55,789 nucleotides of DNA from NCBI RefSeq assembly GCF_013004695.1, contig NZ_JABEMG010000013.1, positions 1 through 55,789 of the forward strand, read 5' to 3'. Below the pieces are notes generated by a model. The model saw only the letters and a list, made by a program, of their open reading frames with translations. It had not been told where the DNA came from and did no database searches. Both the position numbers and the translations under genes were made by a program. Below, piece after piece: positions 44,873 through 52,473 of the stretch. This stretch comes from Promicromonospora citrea. Lineage in GTDB: Bacteria > Actinomycetota > Actinomycetes > Actinomycetales > Cellulomonadaceae. Position 1 is the stretch's first letter, and every line of letters starts with the position of its first letter.

Positions 44873-45457
44873 TCACCGACAGAGCCCGTCCACCCACGCC
44901 CGCAGGTCGGGCAGACCCGCGGCCTCGGCATCGGCCACGATCCGTGCCGGCGCCCTGCGCCGCCCGGGCGCCAGCCGCTCGGCGGCCTCGAGGAGCTCCG
45001 GTACGGGCCGCACGACCCGCTCCTCGTCGAGCTCGCCGAGCGGCGCGGCGGGCCCGAGCTGCAGCCCGCCGGCGTACGTCAGGGGCACGTCGAGCGGGCC
45101 CCAGCCCTGGGCGAAGAACCACAGGGCGTCCGCCGCGTCGGCGGCCAGGAGCGCGACCTCGCCCTCCGAGCCGATGAACACCACGGGCTGGTCGGCGAGC
45201 TCGCGCCCCTCCCGGACGACCCACGAGCACACGTAGCCGCCCGACCCGTCCTGGCCGAACGGCCGCAGCTGCTCCCCCATCACGTCCGGGTTCCCGGTCC
45301 ACGACCGGAACCAGGACGCCGTCTCGGCCACCGGCTCGAGCTCCGGGTAGGGCTCGAAGTCGACCCCGTACCCGTCGGCATAGTCGTACTCGGCGTCCAT
45401 GAGGGCGCGCAGGGCCGGTGGTGTCCTGGGGTGGGTCAGCGTCGTCTCGTCGGTCAT
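44873..45457 (-). CDS. SMI1/KNR4 (SUKH)-like protein
   Basis: 194 residues, soluble. The central block FGQDGSGGYVCSWVVREG, then PVVFIGSEGEVALLAADAADALWFFAQG, has the SUKH-like pattern of a G/S-rich turn followed by paired strands and a helix. SUKH proteins are often immunity proteins against toxins or sit in accessory regions, but no toxin gene is adjacent. ATG at 45457 is preferred over a longer frame because homology-like sequence starts there. It lies between the unknown protein gene and the LLM oxidoreductase. Confidence 0.5.
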   Translation of the reverse strand: MTDETTLTHPRTPPALRALMDAEYDYADGYGVDFEPYPELEPVAETASWFRSWTGNPDVMGEQLRPFGQDGSGGYVCSWVVREGRELADQPVVFIGSEGEVALLAADAADALWFFAQGWGPLDVPLTYAGGLQLGPAAPLGELDEERVVRPVPELLEAAERLAPGRRRAPARIVADAEAAGLPDLRAWVDGLCR

Positions 45458-45492
45458 GCGGGCGATCGTACGGGCGGCCACCGACACGGCGG

Positions 45493-46392
45493 TCACCCCC
45501 GCTCGCGCGCCACCGCCTCCCGCACGGCGGGCACCACCTCGGCGGCGAACCGCTCGACGGTGGGCAGGTCGTCACCACCGATGAGATAGGCCGTCACGCC
45601 GTGCTCGAGCGCGAGGCCGGTGAGCTGCTCGACCCACTGGTCCACCGGGCCGTCCAGCACGCCGCGGCCGGTCGCGGAGAAGCGCACGTTCATGATGTTG
45701 AGCAGCCGCCGCACGTCCCGCGGAGACCGGCCTGCCGAGACGGCCGCCTCGTCGATCCGCGCGTTGAGGGCGGGGAAGCTCCCCACGCCGTCGGGCAGGT
45801 ACTCCAGGGTGGGCAGCCAGCCGTCGGCCATCTCGCCGGTGAGGGCGAGCATGCGCCTCTTGTACGCGCCGACCCAGATCGGGATGTCGTGCGCGGGCGC
45901 GGGCCCGCGCTTGGCGCCGACCACCTGGTAATAGGTCCCGTCGCGCCGCACGCCCCCGCGCGTCCCGGTGTCCCAGAGGTCGCGGATGATCGTGATCGCC
46001 TCGCGGAGCGCGTCCACGCCCTGCGCGGGCGTGAGCCGCCGTCCGCCCATCGCGGCGATGCCGTCCCAGAACGCGCCGGCCCCGAGGCCGAGGTCCACGC
46101 GGCCACCACTGAGCAGGTCGAGGGACGCGGCGGCGCGCGCCAGCACGGCCGGGGGGCGCAGCGGCAGGCTGAGCACGTTGCCGCTGAGGTGCACCCGCTC
46201 CGTGCGGGCGGCCACGTAGGTGAGCAGGGTCCACGTGTCGAGGAACGCAGGCTGGTAGGGGTGGTCCTGGAAGGTGACCAGGTCGAGCCCGGCACGGTCG
46301 GAGGCGACGGCCAGGTCGATCGCCTGGCGTGCGTCCTGGGCGCTCGGGGTCAGGAACGTACCGAACAGCAGGTCGTGTCCGTAGTCGGTCAT
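45493..46392 (-). CDS. LLM-class flavin/F420-dependent oxidoreductase
   Basis: 299 residues, a luciferase-like TIM barrel. Blocks seen: LLFGTFLTPSAQDARQAIDLA, GLDLVTFQDHPYQPAFLDTW, VHLSGNVLSLPLRPPAVLARAAASLDLLSGGRVDLGLGAGAF and IPIWVGAYKRRML. The D-H-P-Y motif and lengths fit the F420/FMN group of LLM enzymes common in actinobacteria. Its ATG overlaps the stop of the FAD enzyme upstream (ATGA), so the two form an operon, regulated by the divergent TetR. The substrate is unknown. Confidence 0.85.
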   Translation of the reverse strand: MTDYGHDLLFGTFLTPSAQDARQAIDLAVASDRAGLDLVTFQDHPYQPAFLDTWTLLTYVAARTERVHLSGNVLSLPLRPPAVLARAAASLDLLSGGRVDLGLGAGAFWDGIAAMGGRRLTPAQGVDALREAITIIRDLWDTGTRGGVRRDGTYYQVVGAKRGPAPAHDIPIWVGAYKRRMLALTGEMADGWLPTLEYLPDGVGSFPALNARIDEAAVSAGRSPRDVRRLLNIMNVRFSATGRGVLDGPVDQWVEQLTGLALEHGVTAYLIGGDDLPTVERFAAEVVPAVREAVARERG

Positions 46393-48194
46393 GTGGTCGT
46401 CCTCGGGTCGATGGGAAAGTTGTCGCGGAACAGGGCGTCAGGGTCGTAGCGGCGCTTGAGCTCGCGCAGCCGGGCGAGCACCTCCGGCGGGAACGCGTCG
46501 TGCAGGCGCTCGGGCCGCAGGTCGGTGTCGAAGCTGAGATAGAGGCCGTCGAAGTGCTCGGCGAGCCGGTCCCACCGCGCGTCCAGGTCGGCCTGGTCGA
46601 CGCCCATCGCGGTCGCCTGGAAGGCGGGCGTGCGGTGCGCGAAGGCGGTCTCGTCGGCCGGCACGTCGGCGATCGCACCGCCCATGGTGCGCAGCTGGAA
46701 GAAGAACACGCGCCCGCTGCGCAGCAGCTCGGCCGTGTCGTGCGCGGCCTGCGGCGTGATGCCGGGCAGGAACGCCGAGCGCGACACAGGCTCGCCCTGG
46801 CCGTGGTGCCCCTCGGGCCCGACGTCGGGCGCCTGGCCCATGATGTCCTTGTACCGCGCCATGAAGGCCTCCTGCTGCACCAGCACGCCGAGGTCGAGGA
46901 ACGGCTGGAGCCGCTCGACGACGACCTGCGGGTCGGGCGAGTCGACGATCGCGTACAGCTGGATCATCGACTGTCCGCGCTGCGGTCGCCCGGTGACGAG
47001 GAAGACCGTCGTGTCACGCGGGGCCGCCGTGGCGACCTCGCCGAACCGCAGCAGGGACTTCTCGAGGTCGGTGCTGACGAGCCCGAGCTTCGCCCAGCCC
47101 ACCTCTCCGACGTCGTACGCCTCGACCTCGAACGCCGTGGCGACGCCGAAGTTGGCGCCCGCCCCGCGCACCGCCCAGAACAGGTCGGGGTGCTCGTCGG
47201 CGGTCGCACGCACCGGCGTGCCGTCGGCGAGGACCAGCTCGACGGCGCGCAGGCGGTCGATCGTCAGCCCGTGCGCGCGGCCCAGCAGGCCGATGCCGCC
47301 CGCCGTGGCGAGCCCGCCGACGCCCACGCCGCCGTAGTCGCCCGAGCCGAGCGCCCAGCCGTACGGGTCGAGCGCCGCGGCGACCTGCTTCCACGTGGCC
47401 CCCGGACCGATCCGCACGAGCCGCCGCGACGCGTCGAGCACCTCGATGCGGTTCATCCGGCCGACGTCGATCACCACGCCGCCGTCGTTCGTCGAGCGGC
47501 CGCTCACGCCGTGCCCGCCGCTGCGCACGCCGAGCGGCACGTGGGTGTGCGCCCGCGCGAACGCGAGCGCGTCCGCGACCTGCTCGGGCGTCTCGGGCCG
47601 CAGCACGAGGCCGGGCGCGCCGCCCCGCAGGTAGGTCGAGCTCACCGCGAGGTACTCGGGGTCGCCCGGCTCGACCGCGGTCGCGGCCAGGGACGCAGGC
47701 ACGCCGTCGTAGTCGATGCCCGCCCGGCGCAGCGCCCGGGCCGCGGCGGTCCGACGGCGACCGGCCACGGGGCCGACGAGCGCGACGAGGCGCGCGACGT
47801 CCTCGGCGTCGGTCACGGGGACCACCACCGTGCGACCGTCGGCGGCGAGCGCCTCCAGCGCGGCGCGGTCCGCACCGGCGGGTGCGGTCGCCCAGGGCTC
47901 GCCGTCGACCAGGCGGCGGCCGGTGAGCAGGGCCGCGCTCTCGCGCGCCTTCTCGACGACGGACGGGTAGGGCATCTCGTGCTCGGGCGGCGGGCCGAAG
48001 CCCGTGGTGCCGATCGCGATGCGGTCGGTGACGCCCGCCACCCAGACCGCGGCGGTCCACGGGTCGAGTCCCGTGTCGGGCCCGCCGCGCAGCACGACGA
48101 GGTCGAGCCCTCCGGCGTCGGCCTGTCGTGCCAGCTCGGTCGTGCGTGCCGCGTCTGCCGACGCGTCGAGCACGACTCCCAGCGCGAGCTCCAT
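46389..48194 (-). CDS. LLM-like domain fused to FAD-binding (berberine-bridge-type) oxidoreductase
   Basis: 601 residues. About 1-130 is a partial luciferase-like domain (MELALGVVLDASADAARTTELARQADAGGLDLVVL). From about 200 it is a VAO/berberine-bridge FAD enzyme: LVLRPETPEQVADALAFA, VRSGGHGVSGRSTNDGGVVIDV with the histidine used for covalent FAD, LATAGGIGLLGRAHGL and the late LRELKRRYDPDALFRDNF substrate-domain signature. The cysteine of bicovalent enzymes is absent, so one FAD bond is expected. ATG 48194 has GGAGG upstream. It is co-transcribed with the next LLM gene. The N-terminal LLM part looks too short to be an independent barrel. Confidence 0.85.
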   Translation of the reverse strand: MELALGVVLDASADAARTTELARQADAGGLDLVVLRGGPDTGLDPWTAAVWVAGVTDRIAIGTTGFGPPPEHEMPYPSVVEKARESAALLTGRRLVDGEPWATAPAGADRAALEALAADGRTVVVPVTDAEDVARLVALVGPVAGRRRTAAARALRRAGIDYDGVPASLAATAVEPGDPEYLAVSSTYLRGGAPGLVLRPETPEQVADALAFARAHTHVPLGVRSGGHGVSGRSTNDGGVVIDVGRMNRIEVLDASRRLVRIGPGATWKQVAAALDPYGWALGSGDYGGVGVGGLATAGGIGLLGRAHGLTIDRLRAVELVLADGTPVRATADEHPDLFWAVRGAGANFGVATAFEVEAYDVGEVGWAKLGLVSTDLEKSLLRFGEVATAAPRDTTVFLVTGRPQRGQSMIQLYAIVDSPDPQVVVERLQPFLDLGVLVQQEAFMARYKDIMGQAPDVGPEGHHGQGEPVSRSAFLPGITPQAAHDTAELLRSGRVFFFQLRTMGGAIADVPADETAFAHRTPAFQATAMGVDQADLDARWDRLAEHFDGLYLSFDTDLRPERLHDAFPPEVLARLRELKRRYDPDALFRDNFPIDPRTTT

Positions 48195-48237
48195 CGCGCT
48201 GCCTCCTTTGCTTGGTCCAGCTTCGGGACCGCGGAAA

Positions 48238-48285
48238 CGGACCGCGGTCCGAATAGTGTCGACGAGCATAACGGACCGCGGTCCG
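48238..48285. promoter_or_regulatory. Twin perfect TetR operators
   Basis: CGGACCGCGGTCCG occurs twice, at 48238-48251 and 48272-48285; the second extends to the 16-bp palindrome ACGGACCGCGGTCCGT. Centres are 34 bp apart in the 131-bp spacer between the divergent tetR and FAD-oxidoreductase genes, so both promoters would be covered. Confidence 0.88.
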
Positions 48286-48325
48286 TTTCTATTCCGGAGC
48301 GCCCGGGCGTGGTTACGCTCAGGAC

Positions 48326-48937
48326 ATGAGCCCCCTGACGCCGCCGGAGCTGACCGTCCTGGGCAGCCCGCCCAAGGAGCGGTCGGACGCCGCCCGCAAC
48401 CGCACCCGGCTGCTCGACGTCGCCGCGCGGCTCGTCGCGGAGCACGGCGCGCAGAACGTGACGATGGAGCAGGTCGCGGCGGGCGCCGGCGTCGGGAAGG
48501 GCACGGTCTTCCGCCGGTTCGGCGACCGCACGGGCCTCATGCGCGCGCTGCTCGACCACGCGGAGAAGACGTTCCAGCAGGAGTTCCTGGCCGGCCCCGC
48601 GCCGCTCGGCCCGGGGGCCGGCCCGCTCGAGCGTCTGCGGGCGTTCGGCGGCGCGATGATCGACCACCGGCTGCGGTACCGCGACATGTACCTGGCGGCG
48701 GAACAGCCCGCCGAGCGGCGCTACGCCGACGACCCGCCGCGCGCCGTGCACGCGCGCCACGTCGGCACGCTGCTGGGCGCCGCGGGCGCGACGGGCGACC
48801 TCGAGCTGCTCACCCAGAGCCTGCTGGCCTACCTCGACACGCCCTTCCTGCACTACCTCAGCACGGTGCACGGGATGACGCCGGAGCGGCTCGGCGACGG
48901 GTGGGTGAGACTGGTCGACGGCGTGGTGCGCGGCTAG
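48326..48937 (+). CDS. TetR-family repressor
   Basis: 203 residues. HTH: RNRTRLLDVAARLVAEHGAQNVTMEQVAAGAGVGKGTVFRRFGDRTGLM, a textbook TetR domain after a 20-residue N-terminal tail. The C-terminal ligand domain (FGGAMIDHRLRYRDMYLAAEQ) resembles regulators of oxidoreductases. It is divergent from the FAD/LLM operon with two identical palindromes between, so it most likely represses both. Its 3' end overlaps the convergent sigma-factor gene by 4 bp. Confidence 0.9.
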   Translation: MSPLTPPELTVLGSPPKERSDAARNRTRLLDVAARLVAEHGAQNVTMEQVAAGAGVGKGTVFRRFGDRTGLMRALLDHAEKTFQQEFLAGPAPLGPGAGPLERLRAFGGAMIDHRLRYRDMYLAAEQPAERRYADDPPRAVHARHVGTLLGAAGATGDLELLTQSLLAYLDTPFLHYLSTVHGMTPERLGDGWVRLVDGVVRG

Positions 48938-50913
48938 CGCTCCAGGGTCGGCGCGACCACGGCCTCGACGAGCCACTGCCGCGCTCCCCCGTCCTCGAGC
49001 CAGGCCGTGCGGTCGCCGGACAGGCTCGCCCGCACGGACCAGCCCGGGTACCGGGCCAGGTCGGGACCGTCGTACCCGGACGCCGACGGCGTCGCGCGAT
49101 ACAGGTAGGCCGTGCCGGCCTCGCCGTCCGTGCCGGTCCACGTCACCAGGCCGCCCGAGACGCGGAGGTCGTCGACGGCGCCGGGCAACCGGACGATGCT
49201 GTCGCGCCCCTCGCCCCGGACCTGGACGTGCAGGGTGCCCGGACCGCCGTCGGTGGGCAGGAGGGTCCACACGATGACGTCGTGCGACACGGCCAGGTCG
49301 GCGATCTCGACGGACGGGTCGAGCTCGAGCTCGGCCACCAGATCCGCGTCGAGGCCGCCCTCGCCCAGGTCGCGGACCAGCGAGATCGCCGCCCGGCTCG
49401 GGCCGTCCGCCTGGCGCGTCAGGGTCGCGAACACCGCCTCGTCGGCGGCGGCCGCGAGCGCTGTGACGTCGTCGCCGAGCACGGTCGGTGTGCCGTCGCC
49501 GTCGAGCGTCGTGCCGGACAGCCGGTCGCCGTCCGGCCCGTCGGTCCACAGGACGTGCGCCCGGGTCGTGGCGAAGAGCCCGAGCTCTCCGTCGGCGGTC
49601 ACGAGGGGATCCATCAGAGCGGAGGACCCGCCGTCCACGAGCACCATCGTCCGCAGGAAGTCCCGCGGCGACGTGCCCGGTGCCGAGGTCTCGCTCCACA
49701 CCACCCGGTCCCCCGTGACGGTGAGCCCGGTCGGGGTCACCCTGCTGCCCTCGTGCACCGTCAGGCTGGTGCCCGACCTGGAGGCGCCGCCGGACCAGCC
49801 GCCCGTCCGGATCTGCTGGTCGCCGGTCTCCGGGTCGCCGTCGTCGGTCCGCGCGGCGCCGAAGTGGAAGATCTTGCCCGACTCCGACAGCCCGCGAGGG
49901 TCGGGCAGCGGGTTCCTGTCCTCGGCGACCGCGACGCCGTCGTCGCCGACCACGCCGGACGTGACCGCCTCGACCGTGACGTCGAAGCACGTCAGCGGGC
50001 GGCCGGCCGCCGCGTCCACGACGACGGGGTCGTCGAGCACCACGTTGCCGTCCTCGGCCGTCGGGGCGCGCGTCGGCGACGGCGCGGGCGGCTGCTCCGG
50101 GCAGGCCACGGGTGTGCTGCCCTCGTCGGGGACCACGGCGTCGGTGGGGCCGACGTCGAGCAGGGACGTGAGGAGCTGCCCACCCGGCAGCACCACCGGG
50201 CCGACCCACGGCAGCGGGACCGGTCCCCGCGTCAGCACGCCGACCACCAGCAGGACCGCCGCGACGACCGCCCCGGCGGCCTGCCGCGTGCGACGCCGCC
50301 GCAGCGCGGCGCGGCTCCGGTCGAGCACGGCGTGCTCGTCCACGGCCGGGGTCTCGACGGGCTCGGCACCCGCCACCAGCAGGTCGCGCAGCCGGGCGAG
50401 CCCGCGGGAGTTCGCGGCCTTCACCGTGCCGACGGCGATGCCCAGCTCGCGCGCGACCTCGGCCTCCGGCAGGTCCAGCAGGTGCCGCAGGACGACGACC
50501 TTGCGCTGCCGCGACGGGAGCTGCGCCAGACCGCGGACCAGCTCGTCCCGCAGCGCCACGTGTCCCCCGTGGTCCGGCGTCGTGCCGAGGGGCAGCCGGT
50601 CGTCGCCCGGGACCAGCTCGCGCCGTGTGTGCCGCCAGCCGTCGATCCGCAGGTTGACCAGGATCTGGCGGGCGTAGGCCCGCTGCGTCCCGGGCCGCAC
50701 CTTCGCCCAGGTGCGGTAGACCCGCTCGAACGTCGACTGGACCAGCTCCTCCGCCCGGTGCCCGTCCCCGCACAGCAGGTACGCGGTGCGGTGCAGGTAC
50801 GCGGCGGAGTCGCGGACGAACGCGGTGAACTCCGCGTCGCGGTCGCGCGACACCTCGACGCGCACCCCGGGGCCGGCATCGTCGTCCGTCGTCACTCGCT
50901 GCTCCTGACTCAT
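48934..50913 (-). CDS. SigE-type sigma factor with membrane-tethered extracytoplasmic domain
   Basis: 659 residues in one frame. Residues 25-95 are sigma region 2 (FTAFVRDSAAYLHRTAYLLCGDGHRAEELVQSTFERVYRTW, then QRAYARQILVNL). Residues 120-178 are region 4 (GLAQLPSRQRKVVVLRHLLDLPEAEVARELGIAVGTVKAANSRGLARL). An Arg-rich stop-transfer signal (RRRRTRQ) and a membrane helix (211-229) follow, then about 430 residues outside the membrane rich in short strands (LTVTGDRVVWSE, VSGGLVTWTG), which look like a beta-propeller. In most actinobacteria the sigma factor and such a membrane protein are separate genes. ATG 50913 has GAGGAGGG. Confidence 0.85.
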   Translation of the reverse strand: MSQEQRVTTDDDAGPGVRVEVSRDRDAEFTAFVRDSAAYLHRTAYLLCGDGHRAEELVQSTFERVYRTWAKVRPGTQRAYARQILVNLRIDGWRHTRRELVPGDDRLPLGTTPDHGGHVALRDELVRGLAQLPSRQRKVVVLRHLLDLPEAEVARELGIAVGTVKAANSRGLARLRDLLVAGAEPVETPAVDEHAVLDRSRAALRRRRTRQAAGAVVAAVLLVVGVLTRGPVPLPWVGPVVLPGGQLLTSLLDVGPTDAVVPDEGSTPVACPEQPPAPSPTRAPTAEDGNVVLDDPVVVDAAAGRPLTCFDVTVEAVTSGVVGDDGVAVAEDRNPLPDPRGLSESGKIFHFGAARTDDGDPETGDQQIRTGGWSGGASRSGTSLTVHEGSRVTPTGLTVTGDRVVWSETSAPGTSPRDFLRTMVLVDGGSSALMDPLVTADGELGLFATTRAHVLWTDGPDGDRLSGTTLDGDGTPTVLGDDVTALAAAADEAVFATLTRQADGPSRAAISLVRDLGEGGLDADLVAELELDPSVEIADLAVSHDVIVWTLLPTDGGPGTLHVQVRGEGRDSIVRLPGAVDDLRVSGGLVTWTGTDGEAGTAYLYRATPSASGYDGPDLARYPGWSVRASLSGDRTAWLEDGGARQWLVEAVVAPTLER

Positions 50914-50921
50914 GCCCTCCT

Positions 50922-51449
50922 CTACGGCACGGTACGGCCAAAGGTTGCCTCGGGCAGGGCATCCAACCAGGCGGCGATCTCCGCGACCCCGGCCGCCGTC
51001 AGGCCGACGGCGGACTCGACGCGGAACGCGAGCGCGGGACCGGGGTGCTCGCGGTCGATCCAGGCCAGGTCGGCGTCGCTGATGTCGTCGTCGACCCACA
51101 CGAACGGACGCCCCGCTGCCTCCCGGACGAGCGCCCGGGTCTTCCAGCCGATCTCGTCCGCGTCGGGGGCTCCGTAGCGGGGCAGGTCGGCGACCGGCAG
51201 CGTCGGCAGCCCCGCGCGCGGCCCGATGACGACGTTCGCGTCGCCCATCCACGCCGTCGCCCACACGACGTCACAGCCGAGATCGAGCAGCAGCGGGCCG
51301 AGCTCGGGATCGATGAGGTCGAGCTCGGGCCGGGGCGTGCCGGGCGCGGGCGGGCCTGGCCGGGGCTGCGGCAGCATGCCGGGGCCGCCGAACGGCAGCA
51401 GCGTGCCGTCCACGTCGAGGAAGAGGAGGGGGCGAGCGTCGTCGGTCAC
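50922..51449 (-). CDS. HAD-superfamily phosphatase-like protein
   Basis: 175 residues. HAD motif I is LLFLDVDGTLLPFGG at the very start, motif II-like VVWATAWM, and motif IV-like FVWVDDDISDADLAW. It resembles the HAD domain called 'Swiss Army knife RNA repair-like' that is common in actinobacteria. GTG 51449 is the start because the DVDGT motif follows it directly and upstream codons lack a start. It ends 8 bp before the sigma-factor start, so the two may share a transcript. The substrate is unknown. Confidence 0.8.
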   Translation of the reverse strand: MTDDARPLLFLDVDGTLLPFGGPGMLPQPRPGPPAPGTPRPELDLIDPELGPLLLDLGCDVVWATAWMGDANVVIGPRAGLPTLPVADLPRYGAPDADEIGWKTRALVREAAGRPFVWVDDDISDADLAWIDREHPGPALAFRVESAVGLTAAGVAEIAAWLDALPEATFGRTVP

Positions 51450-51495
51450 GGGTGAGACCCTAGCGGCGGGCCGACCGTGTCGTCCCCGACGAGAG

Positions 51496-51569
51496 ATCGC
51501 CTTCGAGGCCGAGGTTGCTCGGCTTTGAGCGCCGTGAAAGCCGAGCAACATCGGTCTCGAAGGCGATCG
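51496..51569. repeat. Long imperfect palindrome (32-nt arms)
   Basis: Arms 51496-51527 and 51538-51569 pair at 30 of 32 positions around a 10-nt loop (GAGCGCCGTG). The hairpin starts 9 bp from the stop of the DUF4190-like gene, so it can serve as its terminator. Its length and near-symmetry are greater than a usual terminator and suggest a repeated intergenic element. Confidence 0.8.
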
Positions 51570-51577
51570 GCGGCCGG

Positions 51578-52252
51578 TCACGTCTGCGACACCTCGACGA
51601 TCTGGAACGTCGCCGCCCGCATCGCCTCGACCTGGTCGCTCTCGACGAAGAGGAACACCTTCTCGTCCTTCGTCTGGCCGGGGGCCAGCTCGTCGACGTA
51701 GACGTAGTCGTCGAGGATCCGGTTGCCGTCGGCGTCGACGGCCTCGATCTGGATGCTGTAGCTGAACGCCTCGTCGGCCGTGTTGGTGACGGTGACCGGG
51801 AGCGCCGACTCGACGATGCCGAACTCGTCCGACTCGGCCTCGAACGCGCCGAGCTCGACGGAGACGTCGGTGGCGAGCAGGTCGTCGGTCGCGGAGCCGT
51901 CGATGCGGTCGAGGTCCGCGTCGAGCTCGTCGACGGCGGTGTCCATGGCGTCGACCGCCGCGACGGTGAACGCCGTCGAGACGGCGAACCCGATGCCGGC
52001 GAGGACGGCGAGGATGATCGCGGCGACCGCCATCCCCCGCCCGGGCCGGCCGTCGCGCGCCTTGACGAGCCCGACGATGCCGAAGACCAGGGCGAGCGCC
52101 CCGAGGAACGCGGCGAACCCGTTGACGAGAGGGATCAGGCAGAGCAGCAGCGCGACGACACCGAGGATCATGCCGGTCAGGGCGAGAGCATTGCCCTTCC
52201 TCGGCATCGGTGCGGGTGCCGGCGCTGCGGGGGCGGGGATCTGCTGGGACAT
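51578..52252 (-). CDS. DUF4190-like membrane protein
   Basis: 224 residues. A proline/alanine-rich N-terminus leads to three hydrophobic helices at about 24-45 (LALTGMILGVVALLLCLIPL), 46-63 and 74-95 (MAVAAIILAVLAGIGFAVST), in the DUF4190 pattern GxxxGxxxLxxGxxGxxxA. An extracytoplasmic domain follows with LPVTVTNTADEAFSYSIQIEAVDADG, like a telomeric-repeat-factor or Fn3-type beta domain. ATG 52252 has GGAG upstream. It is a single-gene unit ending at the long palindrome. Function unknown. The spacer 52253-52473 upstream shows no gene. Confidence 0.75.
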   Translation of the reverse strand: MSQQIPAPAAPAPAPMPRKGNALALTGMILGVVALLLCLIPLVNGFAAFLGALALVFGIVGLVKARDGRPGRGMAVAAIILAVLAGIGFAVSTAFTVAAVDAMDTAVDELDADLDRIDGSATDDLLATDVSVELGAFEAESDEFGIVESALPVTVTNTADEAFSYSIQIEAVDADGNRILDDYVYVDELAPGQTKDEKVFLFVESDQVEAMRAATFQIVEVSQT

Positions 52253-52460
52253 GAGGACTCCAACGATGAGGTCTGGGATGGCCCGGCGCGGCCCTGCGGT
52301 TCTGGGGACCGCGGCGTGTGCGGGCCTGGACCGCGCCGGTGGCACCACCCTCCCCGGAGCGCTGCCCCGCGCACATCGCCCGATCCGGTGCGCACCGCCC
52401 ACCCGATCGGGCCCGGCAAGATCACCCGGTCCGACGACGCGGCGGCACCCGCGCGCGACA

Positions 52461-52473
52461 TAGCCTCACCGAC
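52461..52473 (+). promoter_or_regulatory. -10 of leaderless histidine-kinase promoter
   Basis: TAGCCT (52461-52466) ends 7 nt before ATG 52474, the same spacing as at the helicase-kinase gene, and no ribosome site is present. Confidence 0.5.

Noticed and set aside
47813-50962. A 1049-codon reverse-strand frame spanning the tetR and sigma-factor region
   Set aside because: It is an Arg/Gly/Ala-rich shadow with no motif; the sigma factor and TetR lie in other frames with clear domains.
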